A DNA stretch of 40,030 nt, from NCBI GenBank assembly GCA_937871285.1, contig CALMQS010000024.1, positions 1 through 40,030 on the forward strand. The letters run 5' to 3'. This document shows, one piece after another, positions 32,628 to 40,030 of this stretch. Numbering within the stretch: position 1 is the stretch's first letter; each line of letters starts with the position of its first letter. This DNA is from an uncultured Sphingobacteriales bacterium. Its GTDB lineage: Bacteria; Bacteroidota; Bacteroidia; Chitinophagales; Chitinophagaceae. Under the pieces are notes generated by a model. The model did no database searches and was not told the DNA's origin. It saw only the letters and a program-made list of their open reading frames with translations. The position numbers and the translations under genes were made by a program.

Positions 32628-35185
32628 ACTTCTTTTCGCAGCACCTCTAACGGTGGCGTATTTACGATTCCCCTGCTGTTAAACAATCCTATGGCAACAG
32701 TAAGCAGCGATATGGAAAAGAATAATACAAGTATGGGCATTAATGACGGACTGAAGGAAGCATCGAAGCTGTATTTTGCCAAAATGTAGCTGCACCCCAG
32801 TGAAAGCAATATGCCGGTACCTGCCGCAAGCGTACCCAGAAAAAAATATTCCAAAGCGGTGATCATATACAATTGCTTCCGGCTGGCGCCGAGCGTACGC
32901 AACAATACCGTTTCCTGTATGCGCTGGAATTTACTTACATAAACGGAGGCAATGAGCACGATCAACCCTGTAATGATGCTAAAACCAGCCATGAACCGGA
33001 TCACAAAACCAATTTTATCCAGCACTTCATCTAATACTTTTAATATGAGTCCCAGGTCAATAACGGATACATTGGGAAACTGGCGTACCACCGCCTGCTG
33101 GAAAGACGCAGAAGCTTCGTTAGATGACACGCGGGTAACCAGCACATAAAACTGTGGTGCGTCTTCCAGTACGCCTGCAGGAAAAATAACGCGAAAATTG
33201 GTTTGCACCCTTCTCCAGTCTACATCCCTGAAGCTTCCTACTATAGTTGGTAAAAGGGCGCCCTGTACATTAAACAGAATACTATCTCCTATAGATACCT
33301 TAAGATGATTGGCGTACCGCTCTTCCAATGATATGTAAATGTTATCGCCGGGCGTATATGGCTTTGTTTCTAATTTTCCGGCAGTTATCTTTTCCGTATT
33401 CGTTAGCGAATCGCGGTAGGTAACACGTAATTCTCCTTCAAACGCCCTGGCAGGGATGCCTGAAACGGAATCTTTTTTTGCTGCTGCCGCATTCTTCCCG
33501 TTGATCTCTTCTATGCGCATCGTAACGATAGGCACATCCTGGTACAGCGGTAAATGATATTGTTCTACCAGCTTTGTCACCGCGGCTTTCTGGGTGGTTT
33601 GAATATCAAACAATACCATATTGGGCTGGTTATTGCCGGCAGACATGGATACACGGCTCATCAGCATATCCTGCATAAAATACAATATGCCAATAAACAA
33701 CGTGCCTAAACCTATGGTAACCACCAATAAAATCGTTTGATTATTGGGACGGTACAAATTGGCAAAGCCCTGCCGCCATAAATAACTGAGGGAAGAAGGA
33801 AAAAAACGGCGTACCATTCCCCGCAGCAACACTGCCACGGCTGTTAATAACAAAAAAGCAGCAAGCACACCTGCCGTAAAGATAAATGCCTGCGTCCAGC
33901 TTTGCACCTGCAGCCGGGTAAAGAGCGTAATGAAAAAAAGTATGGCGGCAAACAGGAGCACCTGCCACGGATTACGCCATGCCGGCGCGGGTTCAACAGA
34001 TACCCGCAAAGTATATAACGGAGAAATACTGCGTATGGAAAGCAGGGGCAACAATCCAAATAAGAAAGAGAGGATAACGCCCAGCCCTATTCCCTTGGCA
34101 ACAGATGGCCATGAAACGGAGGTACTGATCTGCACAGGTAAAATATCTTTCAATACAAAAGGTAAAACCTGTTGCGCTACTGTTCCCAGCAAGGCGCCGG
34201 TTACTGCCCCGATAAATCCAAGTATGGTTATTTGTATCAGATAAATCAGAAAGGTTTGTTTTGTGCTGGCCCCCATGCAGCGCAATATGGCGATAGCGGG
34301 TATTTTTTCGCGGATATAAATATTAATGGAACTGGCTATACCAATACAACCTAACAATAAGGCGATAAAGCCGATGAGCGTAAGGAACCGGGAAACATCT
34401 TCAAACTGTCTGCCGGTGTCTCTTTTGCGTGACTCGGCCGTTTCATAATCAAGCCCTTTGCTTTCTAATACAGGGCTGATAGCAGCAAGCTGCTTATCCA
34501 TTGCTGTCTGATCATCATACCTGAAATAATAGCTATAATTAAACCGGCTGCCTTTTTGTAAAAGCCCGGTTTGCTGCAGGTACCTGAAAGGGATATATAC
34601 CGGCGGAGCAATAGTAGTGGAAAGCCCGGAGCGGCCGGGCGCCCGCGTAAGTGTGCCTGCAATAATAAAAGTGAGCTCACCTACACGTATGGAGTCTCCT
34701 ATTTTTGCATCAAACTGCAGCATGAGTGTTTGATCTACCAGTGCCTGCTGTCCCTTACGGAAATCAGTACCCGCTTCCACGGGCACCGTTTCCAAACGAC
34801 CATAGTAGGGGTAATCGCCGTCAAGCGCCAATACCTGCACCAGCCTGGTTCCGTTATTCTTTGTAAAATAAATCATGGAGGCAAAACGGCATTCCTGTGA
34901 ACGCTGATTACCCAGGGTATCCAGCATCATTTGAACAGAACTGTCTGCTGCTTTATTGCTTTCAATTACCAGGTCGGAGCCAAGCAGCGTTTTAGCCTGG
35001 TTATTGATATCATTGCGCACATGATCGCTCAGTGAAAAAATAGCTACCAAAGCCGCAATACCCAGCACAATAGAAGACATGAATAACACCAGCCTGGAAC
35101 GGTTCCGGCGGCTGTCGCGCCAGGCCATTAATAAAAGCCAGCGAATGTCCGGTTTCTTATCGGGTAAAAGCTGATCTGTGCTCAT
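32624..35185 (-). CDS. YbbP-type ABC transporter permease (FtsX/MacB fold)
   Basis: This 853-residue inner-membrane permease has an N-terminal membrane segment (LVLFMSSIVLGIAALVAIFSL), a large extracytoplasmic domain, three central segments (FLTLIGFIALLLGCIGIASS, IYLIQITILGFIGAVTGALLG, GVILSFLFGLLPLLS), two middle segments, a second periplasmic domain and three C-terminal segments, the usual duplicated FtsX layout. IREKIPAIAILRCMGAS and QRIQETVLLRTLGAS are the coupling-helix signatures of this fold. Homologues with the ybbA-ybbP-tesA arrangement are known in other bacteria. The substrate is not established. It follows the ATPase gene by 9 bp on the same strand, so the two form one transporter. 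ATG 35185 is preferred over a TTG at 35191. Confidence 0.88.
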   Translation of the reverse strand: MSTDQLLPDKKPDIRWLLLMAWRDSRRNRSRLVLFMSSIVLGIAALVAIFSLSDHVRNDINNQAKTLLGSDLVIESNKAADSSVQMMLDTLGNQRSQECRFASMIYFTKNNGTRLVQVLALDGDYPYYGRLETVPVEAGTDFRKGQQALVDQTLMLQFDAKIGDSIRVGELTFIIAGTLTRAPGRSGLSTTIAPPVYIPFRYLQQTGLLQKGSRFNYSYYFRYDDQTAMDKQLAAISPVLESKGLDYETAESRKRDTGRQFEDVSRFLTLIGFIALLLGCIGIASSINIYIREKIPAIAILRCMGASTKQTFLIYLIQITILGFIGAVTGALLGTVAQQVLPFVLKDILPVQISTSVSWPSVAKGIGLGVILSFLFGLLPLLSIRSISPLYTLRVSVEPAPAWRNPWQVLLFAAILFFITLFTRLQVQSWTQAFIFTAGVLAAFLLLTAVAVLLRGMVRRFFPSSLSYLWRQGFANLYRPNNQTILLVVTIGLGTLFIGILYFMQDMLMSRVSMSAGNNQPNMVLFDIQTTQKAAVTKLVEQYHLPLYQDVPIVTMRIEEINGKNAAAAKKDSVSGIPARAFEGELRVTYRDSLTNTEKITAGKLETKPYTPGDNIYISLEERYANHLKVSIGDSILFNVQGALLPTIVGSFRDVDWRRVQTNFRVIFPAGVLEDAPQFYVLVTRVSSNEASASFQQAVVRQFPNVSVIDLGLILKVLDEVLDKIGFVIRFMAGFSIITGLIVLIASVYVSKFQRIQETVLLRTLGASRKQLYMITALEYFFLGTLAAGTGILLSLGCSYILAKYSFDASFSPSLMPILVLFFSISLLTVAIGLFNSRGIVNTPPLEVLRKEV

Positions 35186-35194
35186 GTACAATTT

Positions 35195-35896
35195 TTAAAC
35201 TGCCAGTGGTGTATTACTGGTAGGTTCGTCTGCAATAATATGCCCCCCTTTTAAACGGATAATACGTTGCGTGCTTTCCGCCAGTTCGGAATTATGGGTA
35301 ACAATGATTAAGGTGGTACCCGCCTCCCTGTTCAGCTCAAAAAGCAATGATACAATTTTCGCGCTGGTTTCATCATCTAAGTTACCGGTAGGTTCATCGG
35401 CAAACAATATTTTAGGACGGGTAGAAAAAGCACGCGCTATAGACACCCGTTGCTGCTCTCCGCCGGATAATTGCGCGGGATAATGATGCAAACGATCGGC
35501 TAATCCTACTTTCCCAAGCAACGCAACAGCACGGGGGCGGATATGCTTTTCACCCTGTAATTCTAAGGGAACCATTACGTTTTCAAGAGCGGTAAGGGTA
35601 GGTATCAATTGAAAATTCTGGAAAATGAATCCTATATAACGGTTACGGATAAATGCTCTTTCGTCTTCACTCCTGTCATCCATCCGCATTTTATTAAACT
35701 CAATGGTACCTGCGCTTGCCCTGTCGAGCCCGGCGCACAAACCCAGCAAAGTAGTCTTCCCGCTACCCGAAGGGCCTACAATAGCTACAATAGCGCCTGC
35801 TTCTATAGTAAAACTAATATCATGAAGCACCGTAAGCTTTTTATTGCCGCTTTGATAGGTTTTGCTTACGTTGTGCACATTCAGTATCATATCCAT
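35195..35896 (-). CDS. YbbA-type ABC transporter ATP-binding protein
   Basis: This 233-residue cytosolic ATPase powers the downstream permease. Walker A GPSGSGKT is at 41-48, the Q-loop IFQNFQLIPTLTALENVMVPL near 91-110, the signature LSGGEQQR at 143-150 and Walker B ILFADEPTGNLD at 163-174, with an H-loop THN. It belongs to the LolD/MacB/YbbA subfamily of macrolide-export-like exporters. Its divergent neighbour is the TesA-type esterase, as in the ybbA-tesA arrangement known elsewhere, which supports the assignment. ATG 35896 is preferred; ATG 35890 is also possible. Confidence 0.9.
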   Translation of the reverse strand: MDMILNVHNVSKTYQSGNKKLTVLHDISFTIEAGAIVAIVGPSGSGKTTLLGLCAGLDRASAGTIEFNKMRMDDRSEDERAFIRNRYIGFIFQNFQLIPTLTALENVMVPLELQGEKHIRPRAVALLGKVGLADRLHHYPAQLSGGEQQRVSIARAFSTRPKILFADEPTGNLDDETSAKIVSLLFELNREAGTTLIIVTHNSELAESTQRIIRLKGGHIIADEPTSNTPLAV

Positions 35897-36017
35897 TTTC
35901 AAACCTTATATTGAAAAAAAGTAACAGCCAAATTAGCGCTCTTTTAGATAAACCCTGTTTAAATTACTGTATTTTTAAAATATACTTAACAGCTTTATAG
36001 AATAAATTAGTGATGTT

Positions 36018-36695
36018 ATGACGAAATTAGGCACTTATGGAATACTGCTGCTGCTATTATCTGCAGCCTGTAACAACCCAAATTCAACACCGGCGGGTGT
36101 AGCGAAGGACAGCACTCAAAAAGAAACACCGCTACCGTCATCATCAGTAAAGAATATTATTTTTTTTGGAAATAGCCTCACGGCAGGATATGGTCTTGAT
36201 CTCTCCGAAGCTTACCCCGCGCTGATACAGGCTAAGATTGATTCATTAAAGCTCTCTTATAAAGTTATAAATGCAGGACTAAGTGGCGAAACCACAGCCG
36301 GTGGCAACAGCAGGATTGACTGGATATTAAAACAGCCGGTACACGTTTTTGTGCTTGAATTAGGCGGCAACGATGGGTTGCGTGGCATACCACTCGAAGA
36401 AACGGAAAAAAACCTGCAGCAGATATTGAATAAGGTAAAAGAAAAATATCCCAATGCAAAATGCATGCTCGCCGGTATGCGCGTACCGCCCAATATGGGA
36501 AAACAATACAGTGAAAAATTTCATGCTCTTTTTATTACACTGGCAAAAAAAAATAATATTGCTTTTTTGCCTTTCCTGCTGGAAGGCGTAGGAGGAGAGC
36601 CGGAGTTAAACCAGGCAGATGGCATACACCCTACTGCCGAAGGACAAAAGATTGTAGCCGAAAACGTATGGGCTGTGCTGAAAGAACTGCTTTAA
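36018..36695 (+). CDS. tesA: TesA-type SGNH hydrolase (arylesterase/thioesterase) lipoprotein
   Basis: This 225-residue hydrolase is anchored as a lipoprotein (lipobox SAAC, Cys18). SGNH blocks are complete: nucleophile Ser53 in [11 protein letters not shown] (block I), Gly in GLSGET (II), Asn118 in [10 protein letters not shown] (III) and the Asp201/His204 pair in [10 protein letters not shown] (V). Similar enzymes such as E. coli TesA act as thioesterase I, protease I and lysophospholipase L1. A Ser/Thr/Pro-rich linker of about 25 residues separates the lipid anchor from the domain. It is divergent from the YbbA/YbbP transporter, so the synteny supports the name. Confidence 0.9.
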   Translation: MTKLGTYGILLLLLSAACNNPNSTPAGVAKDSTQKETPLPSSSVKNIIFFGNSLTAGYGLDLSEAYPALIQAKIDSLKLSYKVINAGLSGETTAGGNSRIDWILKQPVHVFVLELGGNDGLRGIPLEETEKNLQQILNKVKEKYPNAKCMLAGMRVPPNMGKQYSEKFHALFITLAKKNNIAFLPFLLEGVGGEPELNQADGIHPTAEGQKIVAENVWAVLKELL

Positions 36696-36781
36696 GCAGG
36701 AAAATAAAATGCAAAGGAATGATGGGATCATCTCCACCTTTAATGTAACTTTTGTAACACATGTCAGGCTTAATCATTTAT

Positions 36782-36789
36782 TATCTTTG
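36782..36789 (+). promoter_or_regulatory. TAnnTTTG -7 element of the thioredoxin operon
   Basis: TATCTTTG matches the Bacteroidota -7 consensus and lies 30 bp before the thioredoxin ATG. A TTTG at 36751-36754 is too far upstream to be an ideal -33, so the promoter is not fully defined. Confidence 0.5.
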
Positions 36790-36819
36790 CCTGTTACAAT
36801 TACAAACAACACACCGGCA

Positions 36820-37125
36820 ATGGCAACATTTTCTGAGCTTATTAATGGTAGCAAACCCGTATTGGTTGATTTTTACGCCACATGGTGCGGACCCTGTAAA
36901 ATGATGGCTCCTATCCTTGAATCATTAAAGCAAAACATTGGCGATGCAGCTTCAATTATAAAGATAGATGTAGATAAAAATCCTCAAGCCGCTTCTGCTT
37001 ACGGAGTTCAGGGCGTGCCTACACTTATTTTATTCAAACAGGGGAAAATATTATGGCGGCAGTCGGGCGTTGTACAGGCACACCAGCTTCAGCAAATCAT
37101 CAATCAATACAGCAACCATGCGTAA
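36820..37125 (+). CDS. trxA: Thioredoxin
   Basis: A 101-residue cytosolic thioredoxin, with the active site ATWCGPCK (Cys23 and Cys26), the DFYATW start of the fold and the cis-Pro67 in [10 protein letters not shown]. It reduces protein disulphides with thioredoxin reductase. The frame continues upstream to 36709, but ATG 36820 gives the standard length and lies just after a TAnnTTTG promoter element. The final 8 bp overlap the next gene, showing translational coupling with a rhodanese-thioredoxin fusion. Confidence 0.93.
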   Translation: MATFSELINGSKPVLVDFYATWCGPCKMMAPILESLKQNIGDAASIIKIDVDKNPQAASAYGVQGVPTLILFKQGKILWRQSGVVQAHQLQQIINQYSNHA

Positions 37126-37849
37126 ATCATTTCTTTTGCAAACTGTTTTTGCTTTATTTTCTTCTTTGACCATTTTTGCGCAGGGGGAATCCGGTGTAAA
37201 GCTATTGCCTGCAAAAGCGTTTGCGCAGGGCTTAGACTCAGCAGCTCACAAACAGGTTATTGACGTTCGCACGCCCGAAGAGTTTCAATCCGGGCATATA
37301 GCTGCAGCAAAGAATATCAACATTTATGATGCAGATTTTAAAGCCAGGCTTGAAAAGCTAAACAAAGCGCAGCCTGTATTCGTTTACTGTAAGGGTGGTG
37401 GCAGAAGTGCGGAAGCCGCTAAAATATTGAATGAATTGGGGTTTACTAATATATATGATTTGCAGGGTGGCATAATGGCGTGGGAAAACAATAGGCTGCC
37501 TGTAGCGGTTAACGAAAATGTAAAACCCCCCGATAACGCGTTTACTGTTTCTGACTTTGATCAATTGCTTGCCGGGAACAAGGTATTGCTGGTTGATTTT
37601 TATGCACCCTGGTGTATTCCCTGCCGGCAGATGGAGCCATCATTACGAAAGCTTAAAAGGGAATACAAAGGCAAAATAACTTTTTCCCGCATTAACCTGG
37701 ATAAAGCCAAACCATTAGCCCGCAAGCTGAATATTGAAAGCATACCCGTAATTGCTGTTTACAGAAACGGAACAGAACTTAAACGAATTACCGGCTTTCA
37801 GTCTGCTTCACAGCTCAGGGAACTGATAGTGTATTTATTGAAGAGCTAA
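37118..37849 (+). CDS. Rhodanese-thioredoxin fusion, exported
   Basis: The 243-residue product has a Sec signal ([17 protein letters not shown]), so it works in the periplasm. A rhodanese domain at about 30-128 has the active-site Cys91 in [16 protein letters not shown] and the [11 protein letters not shown] start of the family. A thioredoxin domain follows at about 140-243 with WCIPC (Cys166 and Cys169) and cis-Pro210. The active-site dipeptide IP differs from GP of cytosolic thioredoxin and is closer to exported TlpA/DsbE-type variants. The fusion suggests coupled sulphur transfer and disulphide reduction in the envelope. It overlaps the thioredoxin gene by 8 bp. Confidence 0.9.
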   Translation: MRKSFLLQTVFALFSSLTIFAQGESGVKLLPAKAFAQGLDSAAHKQVIDVRTPEEFQSGHIAAAKNINIYDADFKARLEKLNKAQPVFVYCKGGGRSAEAAKILNELGFTNIYDLQGGIMAWENNRLPVAVNENVKPPDNAFTVSDFDQLLAGNKVLLVDFYAPWCIPCRQMEPSLRKLKREYKGKITFSRINLDKAKPLARKLNIESIPVIAVYRNGTELKRITGFQSASQLRELIVYLLKS

Positions 37850-37851
37850 GA

Positions 37852-37914
37852 AACATAGGTACACATAGCTATACCTTCTCTTTTCCTATGACCCTATTGT
37901 GCCTATGTGTTGAA
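37852..37914. repeat. Inverted repeat after the rhodanese-thioredoxin gene
   Basis: ACATAGG and CACATAG on the left face CTATG and CCTATGTGTT on the right, giving an imperfect inverted repeat. The form is a common Bacteroidota spacer pattern and may end transcription, although no T run follows. Confidence 0.4.
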
Positions 37915-38002
37915 GATAACAAACGAAGCACATGGTAAAACATCCAAAACCCAGGTTATTAGCTGAAAAGCGTATTTGCATTAAATTCGGGAAGCCGTTG
38001 CC

Positions 38003-38794
38003 TTACCAGCTTCCGCCTGCTCCGCCGCCACCAAAGCTACCACCGCCAAAGCCACCAAACCCACCACCGGAACTGCCACCGCCCCATCCACCGCCTCCCC
38101 TGCTGCCGCTGCCACCACCACCGGGGAGCCAGAATACAGGCGGGATACCGGTTTCACGGTAACCACGCCGGCTCATGAAAGAACCACCGCCACCACCTCC
38201 GCCGATACGGGAAATAATGATTACAATAATAAATATGATGAATATGATAAGGGGTAAAGGAACGCCTTTTTTCCTTCCCCTGTTTGCATATCCTTCGGGT
38301 GGCTGGTATTCACCAGCCGCGGCCTGCATTATAGCGGTAGTGCCTTCATCAATACCCCTGAAGTAATCATCACCCCTGAAGTTTGGAAGGATCTCATTTT
38401 CTACGATCTGCTTACAGGTTATATCCGGCAAGGCGCCTTCCAACCCGTAGCCGGGAGCTATAAAAACCTTGCGATCGTCTTTCGCAATTAAAAAAACTAC
38501 GCCGTTATTAAATTCCTTATTACCTACACCCCATTTGCGGCCCAATGCAGTAGCATATTCATACGGATCGTAATCATTTAATGTTTTTACTATAACAACT
38601 ACAACCTGGTTGGAGGTTGTATCATCATAATTTTTGAGCTTATGCTCCAGGTTTTCCTGTTGTAATGAAGTAAGGGTACCCGTGTAGTCGTTTACTAATC
38701 GTGGCGGGTTGGGTGCCGCAGGAATGATCTTATCTACCTGTGCAGCAACACCAAGAGAGAGAAAGAACAGTATGACGAAAAAATACTTCTTCAT
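38003..38794 (-). CDS. TPM-domain protein with glycine-rich tail (YgcG-like)
   Basis: A 263-residue exported membrane protein: Sec signal (YFFVILFFLSLGVAAQ), TPM domain at about 35-160 (VNDYTGTLTSLQQENLEHKL, VVVVIVKTLNDYDPYEYA, NNGVVFLIAKDDRKVFIAPGYG, LEGALPDITCKQIVENEILP), a membrane segment (PLPLIIFIIFIIVIIISRIG) near 185-203 and a long Gly/Ser/Trp-rich C-terminus ending in GGAGGSW. TPM (TLP18.3, Psb32, MOLO-1) proteins lie beside LemA in many bacteria, and their role is not defined. The glycine-rich tail encoded as GGN repeats yields a proline-rich shadow frame on the other strand. It is third in the LemA operon. Confidence 0.92.
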   Translation of the reverse strand: MKKYFFVILFFLSLGVAAQVDKIIPAAPNPPRLVNDYTGTLTSLQQENLEHKLKNYDDTTSNQVVVVIVKTLNDYDPYEYATALGRKWGVGNKEFNNGVVFLIAKDDRKVFIAPGYGLEGALPDITCKQIVENEILPNFRGDDYFRGIDEGTTAIMQAAAGEYQPPEGYANRGRKKGVPLPLIIFIIFIIVIIISRIGGGGGGGSFMSRRGYRETGIPPVFWLPGGGGSGSRGGGGWGGGSSGGGFGGFGGGSFGGGGAGGSW

Positions 38795-38960
38795 TAATTA
38801 TAAAATTCCTTATCCGGAGAAAATATCCCAACCATAAAAAAATGCTAAATAAACCCGAAATTTAAAATTCGAAATCAATAAATAAATCCAAAAGGAAGTA
38901 TAATGAACTTCAAAGCACAGACCGAGCCAATGTCAAATTTCAAATCTCAAATTGCTCCGC

Positions 38961-39419
38961 TCATTTTCCAAACACAATCTCATCCGGCAATTCATTCCTG
39001 TCGGTTTCAGTATCATAAGGAAAATGCTCACATAAGGCCTCTCCTATATGCCTTACCATCTGTATAATACCATCCGCATGGTTGGCGGCACTGAACGCAT
39101 TGAGCATCTGCCGGACCTCTGCTTTCCAGAAAGCTTCACCTACCCTTTGGTGGATGCCTTCATCGCCGTATACCGCCAACTGATGATCCCTGATGGCTAT
39201 ATATACGATTACCCCGTTGCGTTGCTCCGTTTTCTCCATCTTCAGTCCATAAAACAGTTCTATAGCCCTGTCAACAGGATCCATAAAGCGGCAATGGCTT
39301 TCCACATATACCCGTACCTCTCCACTCGTAAGCCTTTCGGCCTCCCGGATAGCAGATACGATACGCTGGTTCTCTTCCGGCGAAAAAAAATGTTTTATTC
39401 TGGATGGAAAAAGCCTCAT
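38961..39419 (-). CDS. TPM-domain protein, short form
   Basis: This 152-residue protein has no signal peptide or hydrophobic segment. It carries a TPM domain: FFSPEENQRIVSAIREAERLTSGEVRVYVESH, DPVDRAIELFYGL, RNGVIVYIAIRDHQLAVYGDEGIHQ and DGIIQMVRHIGEAL, which corresponds to the last part of the domain. It follows lemA by 15 bp. A 166-bp gap with AT-rich direct repeats (AAATTT/AATTC motifs) separates it from the second TPM gene. The pair of TPM genes with lemA is a known arrangement in Bacteroidota; a cooperative envelope role is inferred. Confidence 0.9.
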   Translation of the reverse strand: MRLFPSRIKHFFSPEENQRIVSAIREAERLTSGEVRVYVESHCRFMDPVDRAIELFYGLKMEKTEQRNGVIVYIAIRDHQLAVYGDEGIHQRVGEAFWKAEVRQMLNAFSAANHADGIIQMVRHIGEALCEHFPYDTETDRNELPDEIVFGK

Positions 39420-39434
39420 GAATGCAGATAAAAT

Positions 39435-40025
39435 TTAAAAATTCACTTCCGGTGCGGTATCAGCACCCGGCTCTGCTGCAAAAAATCCTTTTTCTTTGAA
39501 CCCGAACATACCTGCATATAAAGCATTGGGGAACGTCTTTACCACTGTATTATAATCCTGCACCGCCGTATTGAAATCATTACGGGATACCTTGATCCTG
39601 TTCTCTGTTCCTTCTAATTGCGACTGCAGGTTAAGAAAGTTCTGGTTAGCCTTTAACTCGGGATATCGCTCTACCGTTACAAGCAAACGGCTTAGTGCAC
39701 CACTTACTTCACCCTGCGCCTGCTGAAACTGGGCCAGCTTTTCGGGCGTAAGGTCATCTGCATTAATATTTACCTTGGTGGCATTAGCCCTGGCCTCTAT
39801 TACCTGTGTAAGCGTTTCCTGCTCAAAGTTGGCCGCACCTTTTACGGTGTTCACTAAGTTGGGTATAAGATCAGAACGGCGCTGGTATTCACTCTGAACA
39901 TTCCCCCACTTGCCTTTTACGTTTTGATCCAATCCAACCATTTTATTATATCCACCGCAACCGCAACCCCCTAACAACAATATGGCGCCTATAACAACAA
40001 TTAAAATAAGATTTTTCGACTTCAT
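39435..40025 (-). CDS. lemA: LemA-family membrane protein
   Basis: This 196-residue protein has a single N-terminal hydrophobic segment (LILIVVIGAILLLGGC) that may be a membrane anchor or lipobox, followed by the LemA signature GYNKMVGLDQNVKGKWGNVQSEYQRRSDLIPNLVNTVKG and VIEARANATKV. The remaining sequence is mostly helical (YPELKANQNFLNLQSQLEGTENRI, RNDFNTAVQDYN). LemA proteins are anchored with the helical bundle outside the cytoplasm; the biochemical function is not known. It is the first gene of the LemA-TPM-TPM run, and its promoter lies outside the window. Confidence 0.95.
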   Translation of the reverse strand: MKSKNLILIVVIGAILLLGGCGCGGYNKMVGLDQNVKGKWGNVQSEYQRRSDLIPNLVNTVKGAANFEQETLTQVIEARANATKVNINADDLTPEKLAQFQQAQGEVSGALSRLLVTVERYPELKANQNFLNLQSQLEGTENRIKVSRNDFNTAVQDYNTVVKTFPNALYAGMFGFKEKGFFAAEPGADTAPEVNF

Positions 40026-40030
40026 GTGTA

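Noticed and set aside
37932..38162. Proline-rich open frame on the plus strand
   Set aside because: It is the reverse of the glycine-rich tail of the TPM protein, so the composition is a codon artefact.

Overview
The window looks like a chromosomal segment of a Bacteroidota bacterium, most likely in or near the Chitinophagaceae (inference). It has a SusC/SusD pair, many Sec and lipoprotein signal peptides, a TAnnTTTG-type promoter before the tRNA and before the thioredoxin gene, few Shine-Dalgarno sequences and moderate GC. No phage, IS transposase or CRISPR array is visible.

Positions 1 to about 29.7 kb form an accessory carbohydrate-use locus that reads as an alpha-mannoside polysaccharide-utilisation locus. 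From the left: the 3' part of an SDR dehydrogenase; a TIM-barrel-like glycosidase lipoprotein (-); a frameshifted catalase C-terminal remnant (+); a GH92 alpha-mannosidase (-); a + strand run of a mannose-6-phosphate-isomerase-like protein, an MFS sugar porter, a beta-propeller lipoprotein, a second GH92 with an F5/8C module, and a ROK sugar kinase; then a - strand run SusC, SusD, a third GH92 with an N-terminal PL4-like module, and an (alpha/alpha)6 glycosidase. A long VCBS/ASPIC lipoprotein (+) and a GntR/UTRA repressor (-) close the locus. Inferred working: SusCD captures and imports mannosides, the GH92 enzymes and partner glycosidases release mannose, the MFS porter imports it, the ROK kinase makes mannose-6-P and the isomerase sends it to fructose-6-P. 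GntR may act at TGTATG/TATACA palindromes in the two divergent intergenic regions.

From about 30.3 kb the content is housekeeping: tRNA-Lys(CTT), an HMG-CoA-lyase-like gene and a GSCFA protein, a YbbP/YbbA-type ABC exporter divergent from a TesA-type SGNH esterase, thioredoxin overlapping a rhodanese-thioredoxin fusion, and a LemA/TPM/TPM operon cut at the right edge.

The most notable observation is a 121-bp miniature inverted-repeat element inside the signal-peptide region of the second GH92 gene. It has about 20-bp terminal inverted repeats and is flanked by an 8-bp direct repeat. Removing the element and one repeat restores a textbook signal peptide, and the insertion is exactly 43 codons with no stop, so the frame stays open. 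Related GC-rich palindromic sequence lies upstream of gntR and upstream of susC.
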